Positions 41,628-50,221 of a stretch of DNA of 64,000 nucleotides are shown in pieces. This DNA is from Verrucomicrobiales bacterium (GTDB lineage Bacteria > Verrucomicrobiota > Verrucomicrobiia > Verrucomicrobiales > V1-33): NCBI GenBank assembly GCA_028293125.1, contig JAQGPJ010000026.1, positions 118,689 to 182,688 on the forward strand. Reading direction: 5' to 3'. The notes beneath the pieces were generated by a model that had not been told where the DNA came from, made no database searches, and saw only the letters and a list, made by a program, of their open reading frames with translations. Numbering within the stretch: the first letter of the stretch is position 1; each line of letters begins with the position of its first letter. The position numbers and the translations under genes are program-made.

Positions 41628-44243
41628 TCACTTTCCCTGCCACTCCGGATCCATGGCTGGATCGCTGACACTCGGCCTGCCGGTCTCAATGCGTCCGGCG
41701 AAGCGCTGGAGGTAATGCGGGGCACCGTCCAGGCGCACCAGCAGATCGTGCCAGCCGAATGCGGAGCCGGTGTCGAAGTCCAGGCTTTCCGTGGCTCCCG
41801 CAGCCAGCGTTACTTTGCGGGCGGAGTTGCCATAGGTTGGATCCTCGACGGTCAGCGCGGCGGGGGCGCTGCCACGGTTGGTCAGGGTGAGCCTTACTGC
41901 CATGCCGTGGCCTCCTTCATTACCGCTGCTGCCGCCACCGTTGCCCGTGCCGCCGGGGGACTTTTCACCACCGGCAGGCCGGGTCAGGCGCGCCTCCAGG
42001 CCCGGATCGCCGGCTTTGAGGCGGAATTCGCGGAAAAATCCGTTGGGGCCGTGGACGCGCAGGTGGCAGAGGCCATCCACAAAGCGGTCGAAGGCCCAGT
42101 CCCCAGTGACTTCCCCACCCGCTTTGGCGGTATAGGCGCGGGTCTGGCCATGATCGTATTGGGCGGGATCGCTCTTTGCCGTGCCGGGGTGGCCGGGGGC
42201 ATAAACATGGAAGGGAGCACCGGCGGACCGCTCACCGAACAGCATGTTGCCGGCGGCGAAGGTGACGGTGAAATGGCTGCCGTCCGCACTGCGGGAGCCA
42301 TGTGCGGACAATTCATAAGGCAGCGCGCAGGAGGCGCGTGTGCCCGGCTCCTGCCGCGGCAGGAAGCCGGCGGTGCGAGGCTTCTCTTTTGCCAAGGCAA
42401 TATCCTCCGGCGTCAGCTTCCGGTATTCCTGCGGCAGCGGCTTGAACTGCGCCTGGTGGATGGAGCGGAAAAACTTTTCCCGCACCAGCGGCTCCGGTGC
42501 CGCCACTGGCTCGCCGTGCCAAGGCTGGAAGACGGATGTGAGGTCGCCGCAGACCGCCCGGCGCCAGGGGCTGATGTTGGGCTCGCGGACGGTTTTACCG
42601 GTTTTGTGGCTCGCGAAGACCTCGAGGAACTGCAGAATGGAGGTGTGGTCAAACACCTCGGAACACACCATGCCGCCCCGGCTCCATGGCGAAGCGATCA
42701 GCAGCGGCACGCGGAATCCCAGACCGATGGGGCCGGCGGCGGTTCTCTCCCGGGGATGCTTCTGCTGGTAGGCCCGCTCCTGCTCAGGAGTGACCAGGTC
42801 CAGTCCCGGATTCAGCTCCGGGGAGGCCGCGCCGGTTTCCGGCTGCCCCGGCACCGGAGGCACAAAAGGCGGCACATGATCATAATAGCCGTCGTTCTCA
42901 TCGTAGCAGAGAATGAAGATGGTTTTTTTCCAGACCTCCGGGTTTTTGGTCAGGATGCCGATGGCCTCCGCCAGATACCAGCTGCCGTACCAGGGGGAGT
43001 CCGGGTGATCGGAAAACAACTGGGGGGCCACCAGCCAGGAAACGGCGGGCAGGTTTCCCGTGCGGACGTCCCTGCGGAACTGGTGGAGCACATCGCCTTT
43101 GGGCACCTGCATGCGCCTCACCGCCTCTCCGTCCTGATAGGTCATGGTCTCCAGCGAGCGGAAGTCCGGATCGCCGGCGTTGTTGGTGAAGGCTTTCCGG
43201 TGCAGAGCTTTATCCCGCTCCGGCAGGGCGCTCCATTTCTCCTCCGACCACTGCGCCAGTTCGGCGTCCAGCGCCTTCAGCCGGGTTTTGATTTCCTCCA
43301 GCGCCCTGACAGCCTGTGGGTCGGCAGCCGGAGCCGTGGCTTGGATTCGGTTCACCAGCAAAGTCTGATCCCCCTCCAGCTCCTTCCGCTTTTTAGCCAG
43401 CCAGGCCCGGCGCGCGGGGGCGAACCGCACCCGGTACTGGGTGAACCACTCCAGCGGGTTGTCCGTGAAGTTCGAAAGCCACGAATCCTCGGCCTCACTG
43501 AGACCCGTGGGCAGGCTGATCTCGTTCTGATAAACCTTCCAAGGGACGCCCAGATCCTCCAGCCGCTCCGGAAAGGTGGTCCACGAGACCTCCGAGCCGT
43601 AGTCGGCCCCGCTGGAGCGCACACAGGCCAGGCATTCCGGGTCCTGCTCCTTCCGGATGGTGCCGGACCACAGGTAAAGCCGGTTGGGCGTGGTGGCGGT
43701 CAGCGAGGAGCAGAAATTCTGATCGCAGAGGGTGAAGGCGTCCGCCAAGGCGTAATAAAACGGAAGATCCTCCCGGCTGTAGTGGCCAAGAGTCAGCGGC
43801 ATGCCGGCGTAGGCGGCGCGTCCGGAGGCCTTGGCGTCCAGCCAGCCGTCATGGCGTCCCCCATTGCGGGCGGCGGTCTGGTCCAGCCAACTGTGCGGCA
43901 GGCAACTCATCCACGTGGCTTTGGTCTCGGTCATGTTCAGCCGGAACGGCGCATAGGTTTCCCCGGCGGCGTTGGACTGCAGCCAGACCGGATTGCCGTT
44001 GGGCAGATCCACGGCGCGGGGATCGGAGAAACCGCGCACGCCGCGCAGCGTGCCGTAGGCATGGTCGAAGGAACGGTTCTCCTGCATGAGGATCACCACA
44101 TGCTCCGCATCCAGGAATGTGGTGCCCGGTGCCGGATCAATGGCCATGGCCCGCTCGACAACGGCGGAGAAACTGCCCGCCGCACCACCGCCACCGGCGG
44201 CCAGCAGGCTGACTTTTTTAAGGAAATCGCGTCGGGACGGCAT
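41628..44243 (-). CDS. Tat-exported phospholipase C (phosphocholine-type PlcH/PlcN family)
   Basis: Secreted enzyme cleaving phospholipids to diacylglycerol and a phosphorylated head group. The 871-residue product starts with a twin-arginine signal (MPSRRDFLKK, then LLAAGGGGAAGSF). The phosphoesterase domain follows with AEHVVILMQENRSFDHAYGT, SLTATTPNRLYLWSG, FILCYDENDGYYDHVPPFVP and SEVFDHTSILQFLE. Two C-terminal DUF756-type beta domains end the protein (about residues 660-871). Length and order match PlcN/PlcH. ATG 44243 is fixed by the Tat motif. It is the last enzyme in an operon with a DUF5690 transporter (23 bases upstream) and a HAD phosphatase, consistent with complete use of the released head group. 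Confidence 0.93.
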   Translation of the reverse strand: MPSRRDFLKKVSLLAAGGGGAAGSFSAVVERAMAIDPAPGTTFLDAEHVVILMQENRSFDHAYGTLRGVRGFSDPRAVDLPNGNPVWLQSNAAGETYAPFRLNMTETKATWMSCLPHSWLDQTAARNGGRHDGWLDAKASGRAAYAGMPLTLGHYSREDLPFYYALADAFTLCDQNFCSSLTATTPNRLYLWSGTIRKEQDPECLACVRSSGADYGSEVSWTTFPERLEDLGVPWKVYQNEISLPTGLSEAEDSWLSNFTDNPLEWFTQYRVRFAPARRAWLAKKRKELEGDQTLLVNRIQATAPAADPQAVRALEEIKTRLKALDAELAQWSEEKWSALPERDKALHRKAFTNNAGDPDFRSLETMTYQDGEAVRRMQVPKGDVLHQFRRDVRTGNLPAVSWLVAPQLFSDHPDSPWYGSWYLAEAIGILTKNPEVWKKTIFILCYDENDGYYDHVPPFVPPVPGQPETGAASPELNPGLDLVTPEQERAYQQKHPRERTAAGPIGLGFRVPLLIASPWSRGGMVCSEVFDHTSILQFLEVFASHKTGKTVREPNISPWRRAVCGDLTSVFQPWHGEPVAAPEPLVREKFFRSIHQAQFKPLPQEYRKLTPEDIALAKEKPRTAGFLPRQEPGTRASCALPYELSAHGSRSADGSHFTVTFAAGNMLFGERSAGAPFHVYAPGHPGTAKSDPAQYDHGQTRAYTAKAGGEVTGDWAFDRFVDGLCHLRVHGPNGFFREFRLKAGDPGLEARLTRPAGGEKSPGGTGNGGGSSGNEGGHGMAVRLTLTNRGSAPAALTVEDPTYGNSARKVTLAAGATESLDFDTGSAFGWHDLLVRLDGAPHYLQRFAGRIETGRPSVSDPAMDPEWQGK

Positions 44244-44266
44244 AACACACAGGAGGGAAAGAGAGC

Positions 44267-45607
44267 TCAGGATTCCGCGGGACGGGAGTGGGGCCGGGCG
44301 CGGTTGAGCACCACCGCGGCCGCCGTCATCAGCACCGGCAGCCCCAGTCCCAGCACATAACCGCCGGCGCTCAGCACCTTCAGCCAGGAGATGGAAAAGT
44401 GGCCGAAGGCCTTGATCAGATACAAAATCACGGTGGAGAGATAGCCGTAGCTGTCGCACATGGCGATCAGAAACGACGCTGTGCCCACCACCCGCAGGCT
44501 GGCCAGCATGCGTTCAAAGAGTATGGCCTGATAGGGGATGAACGCCGCGTAAAGCCCCACGCCGGTGACGGTCATCCAGGTCAGCGGCTCCATTTGTCCT
44601 TTTTCCAGCATCACCGTCGCGGCTCCGGCCATCACCCCGCCCACCGCGATCAGCACGCAGCAGCCGATGAGCGCGAAGCGGTTGCTGCGGATCAGGGCAA
44701 ACAGCCCCAGCATCAGGATCACGGCAAAGCCCACCCTCGTCTCCATGGCCGCCAGCTGGCCGGCATCGGTTTTGAATCCCAGATCCTTCAGGATATCCAC
44801 TTGGAAATTGTCGCGCACATCCCGGTAGGTCATCAGCAGCAGATACCCGCCCACCAGCAGCAGCACCCCCACCCAGTAGCGCCGCAGAAAGGCGTGGCGC
44901 GCCTCCCGGTCCATGGGCTGGCGGCGGGTGCGGGCCGCCATGTCCGCGGCGTCCGGAGGCGGCAGCACCGCCAGCATCCACAGCGCCAGCAACAGCAGGG
45001 GCAGAAACAGCGCCCCCGTGACAAAGGGCATCCACAGCTCGGTCACGTGCCAGGCCTGCATGGTGTGCAGACCCGCGGCCTTCACCCAGCCGCTGGAGAA
45101 CACCAGGCTGAGGCTCAGCCCCAGGGCCATGAACTCCGTGACCCGCCGTCCCTCCAGAAACGCGAAGATCAGCCCCCACACCATGCCCAGCGGCAGGCCG
45201 TTGAGGACCATCCAGGCGGCATTCCACGGCGCCGGTGTCAGGGCGAAAAGCAGCAGCGCCAGCTCCGCGGTCCCGATCAGCAGCAGCACCATGCCCACCC
45301 TCCGGGCGGCAGTGGCCTCTGAAACGAATTTGATGCCCAGGAATTTGGAAACGGTGTAGCCCAGCAGCTGCGACACCACCAGCAGCGCCTTGTAGTCGAT
45401 GCCGAACATCCCCACCCCCGCATACGTGGCTGCGCTGAACGGCTTGCGGAAGGCATACATGCACCCGTAGGCCGTGAAGGCCGCCGCCATCGCCCACAGC
45501 GCCAGCACCACCGGCGGCTGGCGGCTCAGCCAGGACCCTGCGGCGCTGCCGGTGCCGGGAGGGCGCGCGGAAACAGGCGCGGGCGCGGGGTCGGAGGCGG
45601 CGGGCAT
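44267..45607 (-). CDS. DUF5690 family major-facilitator-like membrane transporter
   Basis: Integral membrane protein of 446 residues with about 12 hydrophobic segments, starting VVLALWAMAAAFTAYGCMYA and FRKPFSAATYAG, which are typical for DUF5690 (MFS-like). Other segments are LLVVSQLLGYTVSKFLGIKF and MTVTGVGLYAAFIPYQAILF. The substrate is unknown. Its gene starts 5 bases after the HAD phosphatase gene ends and stops 23 bases before the phospholipase C gene. Uptake of the dephosphorylated head group or of a breakdown product is therefore a reasonable inference. Confidence 0.88.
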   Translation of the reverse strand: MPAASDPAPAPVSARPPGTGSAAGSWLSRQPPVVLALWAMAAAFTAYGCMYAFRKPFSAATYAGVGMFGIDYKALLVVSQLLGYTVSKFLGIKFVSEATAARRVGMVLLLIGTAELALLLFALTPAPWNAAWMVLNGLPLGMVWGLIFAFLEGRRVTEFMALGLSLSLVFSSGWVKAAGLHTMQAWHVTELWMPFVTGALFLPLLLLALWMLAVLPPPDAADMAARTRRQPMDREARHAFLRRYWVGVLLLVGGYLLLMTYRDVRDNFQVDILKDLGFKTDAGQLAAMETRVGFAVILMLGLFALIRSNRFALIGCCVLIAVGGVMAGAATVMLEKGQMEPLTWMTVTGVGLYAAFIPYQAILFERMLASLRVVGTASFLIAMCDSYGYLSTVILYLIKAFGHFSISWLKVLSAGGYVLGLGLPVLMTAAAVVLNRARPHSRPAES

Positions 45608-45612
45608 GGAGG

Positions 45613-46476
45613 TCAGGGAGTGCTGCGTCGGGTGAAGATCAGGCGGCGGAGCGGTCCCTCCGCGTCATGCGGCGCGTCGGAGTTGACCAGCACCGCGAGG
45701 GGAGTGCCGGCGGGCAGCAACGTCCCGGCCACCGCCTCCAGCAAAGGCCCGTCGGTGACAGTATGGTTTCCGAACGCGGCCACGGGCCAGAAGGTTTTGT
45801 CAGGCTCCCGCCATGCCATCTCCGCCAGGATGCCGTGCATGCGCTCGGCCTTGCCCTCCGCGCAGGTCAGCGGCGGCACCACATTGCCGGACAGCGTGCC
45901 GTCCGCCCGCTCCTCCAGCCGCACGCCGTGCAGCCGCTCCTCCGGTGCCCCCAGCACGCCCGCCGCGCCCTTCACAAAAAAATCCGCGCTGGCGGAGATG
46001 ACCACGCAGCGGATGCCGTCGGCCTCCAGCCGGCGCCACAGCGTGACCGCCTCTGGGAAGAACCACCCGCTGAGCGGGCCGTGAAAGCGCTGGCGTGCCA
46101 GTGCCAGGATCTCCTCCGCCCGCGCGCCCTCGAATATTTTGACAGCGTAGGCGTAGGCTGTCGGGAAGCCCTCGTCCCGCATGAGATCCAGATACCGCCG
46201 CCAGCACCGGGCGAAGCCGTCCGCGTCCGTGAATTCCGCGGCGAAACCCATCTTCAGCGACTCCTCCACCATGCCTGACATTCGGCTGCCGTCCGCCAGC
46301 ACCCCGAATCCGTCCGTGCAGTCGCCATCGAAAACGGTGCCGTCAAAATCCCAGAAGGCCACTCCCACCGCCCCCGGCACGGCGGCCCGCAGAGCGGCGG
46401 CGGAGGCCGCGATCTCCGCCTCCACAGCGGCAATGTCCTCCGGAAGCGTGCAGGGGGTCGGATAATATACAGACAT
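45613..46476 (-). CDS. HAD-family phosphatase, phosphoserine/phosphocholine phosphatase-like
   Basis: Predicted phosphomonoesterase of 287 residues. Motif I is FWDFDGTVFDGDCTDGF with the nucleophile Asp and the +2 Asp; motif II Ser is in VVISASADFFVKG; the motif III lysine region is LTCAEGKAERM; motif IV is GNHTVTDGPLLEA. The helical cap between motifs I and II resembles PSP/PHOSPHO1-type enzymes. It shares the operon with phospholipase C and a transporter, so phosphoethanolamine or phosphocholine is the likely substrate by context. No signal peptide, so it would be cytoplasmic, which would require uptake of the phosphorylated form. This leaves open whether the transporter carries phospho-head-groups. 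Confidence 0.87.
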   Translation of the reverse strand: MSVYYPTPCTLPEDIAAVEAEIAASAAALRAAVPGAVGVAFWDFDGTVFDGDCTDGFGVLADGSRMSGMVEESLKMGFAAEFTDADGFARCWRRYLDLMRDEGFPTAYAYAVKIFEGARAEEILALARQRFHGPLSGWFFPEAVTLWRRLEADGIRCVVISASADFFVKGAAGVLGAPEERLHGVRLEERADGTLSGNVVPPLTCAEGKAERMHGILAEMAWREPDKTFWPVAAFGNHTVTDGPLLEAVAGTLLPAGTPLAVLVNSDAPHDAEGPLRRLIFTRRSTP

Positions 46477-46623
46477 GACGGAAGCCCTTTCCAAAAATGG
46501 CGTGACAGGCAGCCGGCCCGGCCATGATGGCAAGGGTGAAAGTGCCCTATTCCTGCGGCCCCGCGCCAGCGGTCTCAACACGCAATATCGCCAGCGATTG
46601 TGGCAAAATAGAGGGCGGCGGAA

Positions 46624-47970
46624 TCAGATTTGCTCAAAATAGCGCTGGCGCTCCCAGTCGGTGACCGCACGGTCGAAGGCGTCGGCCTCCAGGCTGCCGG
46701 TGTGGGCATGGTGCTCCACCACATCAGCCCCGAAAAACTCCTTCGCCAGAGCACTGTCCCGCAGCAGCGCCACGGCCCCGCGCAGGGTGTGCGGCATCTC
46801 CGCCAGGGTGTCGTCCACATAGGCGTTGCCCTTGTAAACGTCGCCGCAGTCCAGATTTTCGCGAATGCCGGCCAGCCCGGCGGCCAGCATGGCGGAGTAG
46901 GCCATGTAGGGATTGGCATCCCCGCCCGGCGTGCGGTTCTCGATGCGGAAGGACTGGCCTTTGCCCACCACCCGGAAAGCCACGGTGCGGTTGTCGTAGG
47001 ACCACGCCTGGCGCGTCGGAGCCCAGCTCCATTTCTCGAACCGCTTGTAGCTGTTGACCGTGGGCGCAAAGAAATAGCACAGTTCGCGGCAGTATTTGAT
47101 CAGCCCGCCGAGGAACTGGCGGAACAGCAGGCTGCCCCCGCCCTTCCCCGCATCCCAGAAGGCGTTTTTGCCATCGCGGAAAAGGCTGACGTGGATGTGG
47201 CAGCTGTTCCCCGCCTCGCCGGCGAAGGGCTTGGCCATGAAAGTCAGGCTGCGGCCCGTCTGCTGGGCGATCTCCTTGCAGCCCTGCTTGAAAAGGATGT
47301 GCCGGTCGGCCATCTCCAGCGGGGGGGCGTACTTCATGTTCACCTCGTGCTGGCCGATGCCCCACTCGCCCTTGGTGTTTTCAATGGGGATGCCGGCGGC
47401 GCTCAGCTCGTTGCGGATACGGCGGAAGAGGTCCTCCTCCCGCAGCGGCTGCATAATATGATAGTCGATCCGGTAATCACTCACCGGCTTCAGGTCCCGA
47501 TAGCCGCTTTTGAAGGCCGCCGGATAGTCCGTGTGATAGACGAACATCTCCAGTTCGCTGGCGAAAAAAGCCTCGCAGCCCGCCTCCGCCAGAGCCGTGA
47601 TGGCCCGGCGCAGCACATTCCGCGGAGCCTCGGCCACCGGGCTGCCGTCCTCCTGGTTCAAATCGCAGATCACCAGGGCCGCCCCCGGCTGCCACGGCAG
47701 TGCCCGCAGGGTGGAGAGGTCCGGCGTCATGGCAAAGTCTCCGAACCCCTGGTCCCAGCTCACCAGTTTGAATCCGTCCTGCGGGTCCATGTTGATATCC
47801 ACCGCCATCAGGTAGTTGCAGCCGTGGGACCCGTGCTCCAGCGCCGACTCCACAAAGTCCGTGCCCGTGTAGCGCTTGCCCACAAAGCGTCCGCATTTGT
47901 CAGGAGCGGCCACCAGCACGGTGTCGATGGCGCCGGAGGCGATGAGGGATTTCAGTTCTTCAACAGTCAT
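46624..47970 (-). CDS. Glutamine-synthetase-like gamma-glutamyl-amine ligase (GlnA4/PuuA type)
   Basis: ATP-dependent ligase of the glutamine synthetase superfamily, 448 residues with the usual GS core: ASELEMFVYHTDYPAAFKSG (metal-binding Glu), GEWGIGQHEVNMKYAPPLEM, GNSCHIHVSLFRDGKNAF and FRIENRTPGGDANPYMAYSA. The short N-terminus and ENRxPGxDANPY pattern fit the GlnA3/GlnA4/PuuA groups that glutamylate polyamines or ethanolamine in place of ammonia. It lacks the Tyr-adenylylation loop typical of GlnA. The next upstream metabolic genes are aldehyde dehydrogenase, Fe-alcohol dehydrogenase and class I amidotransferase, exactly the steps needed after glutamylation of an amino alcohol. A housekeeping GS role is unlikely. 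Confidence 0.88.
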   Translation of the reverse strand: MTVEELKSLIASGAIDTVLVAAPDKCGRFVGKRYTGTDFVESALEHGSHGCNYLMAVDINMDPQDGFKLVSWDQGFGDFAMTPDLSTLRALPWQPGAALVICDLNQEDGSPVAEAPRNVLRRAITALAEAGCEAFFASELEMFVYHTDYPAAFKSGYRDLKPVSDYRIDYHIMQPLREEDLFRRIRNELSAAGIPIENTKGEWGIGQHEVNMKYAPPLEMADRHILFKQGCKEIAQQTGRSLTFMAKPFAGEAGNSCHIHVSLFRDGKNAFWDAGKGGGSLLFRQFLGGLIKYCRELCYFFAPTVNSYKRFEKWSWAPTRQAWSYDNRTVAFRVVGKGQSFRIENRTPGGDANPYMAYSAMLAAGLAGIRENLDCGDVYKGNAYVDDTLAEMPHTLRGAVALLRDSALAKEFFGADVVEHHAHTGSLEADAFDRAVTDWERQRYFEQI

Positions 47971-48024
47971 GGCGGAGGAGGGGGTTAAAGGGGATGGGTT
48001 TGAGCCTGTGGCTGAAGGCAGGGT

Positions 48025-48405
48025 TCACACCACTTCCAGCTTTAATCCGAAGGGAACGAACATGAGGAAATCCGCCCCGTTGGAGGTCGCCAGCGTGGCA
48101 TTGGCAACGACCGCCGCCGCAGCGATCATGCAGTCAAATTTTACGGTCCGTCTGCGGCCTGTAAGATTGAAAAACTCCGCTGCCTTTTCAGCCTGTGCCT
48201 TGTCATAAGGCAGAATGCCGCCCTGCAGCACCAGGACTGCTTTTGCAATCTCAACGGGGGTGACCGGTCCAGTGACATATTCCTGCCAGCTTGGCGCGGC
48301 GGTGCCCAACCGCTCCCCCGCCCTGATCCACATTCCCACCTTCGCCGCCACGGTGGAACCCGCTTTGGAGAGGTTGATCAGCACGTTGGCGTCAAGATGG
48401 ATCAT
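48025..48405 (-). CDS. vapC: PIN-domain toxin, VapC-like
   Basis: Putative RNase toxin of 126 residues. The PIN domain acidic residues are visible: D5 in MIHLDANVLINLSK, Glu in APSWQEYVTG, Asp in KFDCMIAAAAVV and the final N-G-A-D in TSNGADFLMF. The ATG overlaps the stop of the upstream antitoxin-like gene by four bases (ATGA), the normal vapBC layout. It sits between the aldehyde dehydrogenase and the GS-like gene. Confidence 0.87.
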   Translation of the reverse strand: MIHLDANVLINLSKAGSTVAAKVGMWIRAGERLGTAAPSWQEYVTGPVTPVEIAKAVLVLQGGILPYDKAQAEKAAEFFNLTGRRRTVKFDCMIAAAAVVANATLATSNGADFLMFVPFGLKLEVV

Positions 48406-48710
48406 GAGCCGGCTTTCGCTGCCTGTTGCCGCCTTTTCTCAAGAAGAGTAAAAGTTTCCTCCCACCCCTCCTTCCTGTCCCTGTTCCAAGTGGCGATGTC
48501 CTCATCGGTCAGGGTGGCATTGGCCTGCAGCCAGTCCAGCGCCTCCAGAGCGGCCAACTGCCCAGCATCGTGAACCTGCTTCTCCACTTCCAATAAAGAA
48601 TGGCGGACGACCTCCACCGGAGACACATTCCACAGCTGGGAAAGCCGGCTGATCCTCCGCCCGAGTTCAGATTCAGGCTCAATGGTGATAGGCATCGTCA
48701 TCGTGGCCAT
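48402..48710 (-). CDS. vapB: Antitoxin-like partner of VapC
   Basis: The 102-residue protein has an N-terminal segment (MPITIEPESELGRRISRLSQ, then LWNVSPVEVVRHSLLEVEKQ) with the look of a ribbon-helix-helix or similar DNA-binding fold, and a charged C-terminal part (WNRDRKEGWEETFTLLEKRR) suited to neutralise a PIN toxin. The assignment depends on its ATGA overlap with vapC. It probably autoregulates, but no operator was identified. Confidence 0.75.
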   Translation of the reverse strand: MATMTMPITIEPESELGRRISRLSQLWNVSPVEVVRHSLLEVEKQVHDAGQLAALEALDWLQANATLTDEDIATWNRDRKEGWEETFTLLEKRRQQAAKAGS

Positions 48711-48756
48711 GGGGCTTCAAAATTACTCCAGACGCGGGACACGCGCAATATCCGAT

Positions 48757-50178
48757 TCAGGGCGCGAAGTAGATGTTCTTCAGTTCAGTATAGCCGTGCA
48801 GGGAAGCCATGCCGAGGTCGCGGCCCAGACCGCTCTGCTTGAAGCCGCCGAAGGGGGCCTCGGTGTGCACGCTGTTGTGGCAGTTGATGCTGATCACGCC
48901 GGCCTCGACCTGGCGTGAGACGCGCACGGCGCGCTGGAGATCCCGCGTCCAGATGCTTCCGCTGAGGCCGTAAGGCGTGTCATTGGCCTCCCCGATGGCG
49001 GTGGCCTCGTCATCAAAAGCCCGCAGGCTGGCCACGGGGCCGAAGATCTCATCATTCCACCAGGCGTCCTCCGCCGCGCAGTCCAGAATCAGCGCCGGGT
49101 TCAGGAACCATCCGGCCCCGCCGGGGCGCGACCCGCCGTGAACGGTCCGCCCGGCGGCGCGGGCACGGGCGATATAATCCTCGGAAATGTCCCGCTGCCG
49201 GGCGGTGACCAGCGGCCCCAACTCCGTGGCCGGGTCCATGGGATCGCCGACTTTCATGGCGGCCATGGCGGCGGTGAAGCGCTCCGCGAAATCCCGGTCC
49301 GCGGGGCGCTGCACGAGGATGCGCGACCGGGCGCAGCAGTCCTGCCCGGTGTTGTCAAAAACGGACCACGGCGCGGAATCCGCCGCCTTCTCCAAATCCG
49401 CATCGGAGAACACGATGTTCGGCGACTTGCCGCCCAGCTCCAGGGAGACGCGGGTCAGGTCGGCGGCGGCCAGCTTCATCACATGGCTGCCGATCTCCGT
49501 GGAGCCGGTGAAGCTGACCTTGCGCACCAGCGGGTGCGTGACCAGGGCATCCCCCAGCGCCGAACCCGCGCCCGGCAGCACCTGCAGCACGCCGTCGGGA
49601 ATGCCGGCCTCCCTAGCCAGCTCCCCCAGGACCATGGCTCCCAGCGGCGACAGGCTGGCGGGCTTCAGCAGCACGCAGTTCCCGGCGGCGAGGGCCGGGG
49701 CCACCTTCCAGCAGGCGATGGCGAAGGGAAAATTCCACGGCACAATGCAGGCCACCACGCCCAGTGGCTGGCGCAGGGTGATATCCAGCCCGCCCCGGCT
49801 GACCGGGATGGTCTCGCCGCTCAGATGCGCGATGGCCCCCGCGTAATAACGGAAACACCCGGCCCCGCCTTTGGCCTCGCCGATGGAGGCGGAGATGGGC
49901 TTGCCCATGCTGCGGGTCTCGGCCTCCCCGATGACCTCCGCGTTGCGCTCAATGAGGTCCGCCAGTTTATGCAGCAGCGCCGCCCGCTGGGACGGCGTGA
50001 CATCGCGCCAATCCTTTTCAAAGGCTGTGCGCGCGGCCCGGACACAAGCGTCGATACGGCCTGCGGACACAGTCGCGGCTTCATGGAACACCGTGCCGTG
50101 CGCCGGATCGGTCAGCGGCTGGCGCGGCCCATCGGCGATAATGCCGGCGGCCAGAACGGGAGTGGAGGGGAAGGTCAT
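48757..50178 (-). CDS. NAD(P)-dependent aldehyde dehydrogenase
   Basis: The 473-residue ALDH superfamily member contains PWNFPFAIACWKVAPALAAG, FTGSTEIGSHVM, the catalytic Glu in LELGGKSPNIVF, the catalytic Cys in NTGQDCCARSRILV, and EIFGPVASLRAFDD. It resembles betaine-aldehyde and gamma-glutamyl-aminoaldehyde dehydrogenases. ATG 50178 is the first Met with a proper N-terminus; an in-frame extension upstream is unlike the family. It follows the Fe-alcohol dehydrogenase gene by 43 bases and is probably in the same transcript. Proposed role: oxidation of the aldehyde formed from a glutamylated amino alcohol. Confidence 0.92.
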   Translation of the reverse strand: MTFPSTPVLAAGIIADGPRQPLTDPAHGTVFHEAATVSAGRIDACVRAARTAFEKDWRDVTPSQRAALLHKLADLIERNAEVIGEAETRSMGKPISASIGEAKGGAGCFRYYAGAIAHLSGETIPVSRGGLDITLRQPLGVVACIVPWNFPFAIACWKVAPALAAGNCVLLKPASLSPLGAMVLGELAREAGIPDGVLQVLPGAGSALGDALVTHPLVRKVSFTGSTEIGSHVMKLAAADLTRVSLELGGKSPNIVFSDADLEKAADSAPWSVFDNTGQDCCARSRILVQRPADRDFAERFTAAMAAMKVGDPMDPATELGPLVTARQRDISEDYIARARAAGRTVHGGSRPGGAGWFLNPALILDCAAEDAWWNDEIFGPVASLRAFDDEATAIGEANDTPYGLSGSIWTRDLQRAVRVSRQVEAGVISINCHNSVHTEAPFGGFKQSGLGRDLGMASLHGYTELKNIYFAP

Positions 50179-50221
50179 GGCAAAAACCCGGAAGTCAGGG
50201 ATAACACTTTTGTTTCGGTTC

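Noticed and set aside
41520..44360. 946-codon plus-strand frame opposite the phospholipase C gene
   Set aside because: No motif on this strand, while the minus strand has a Tat signal and all PLC signatures.
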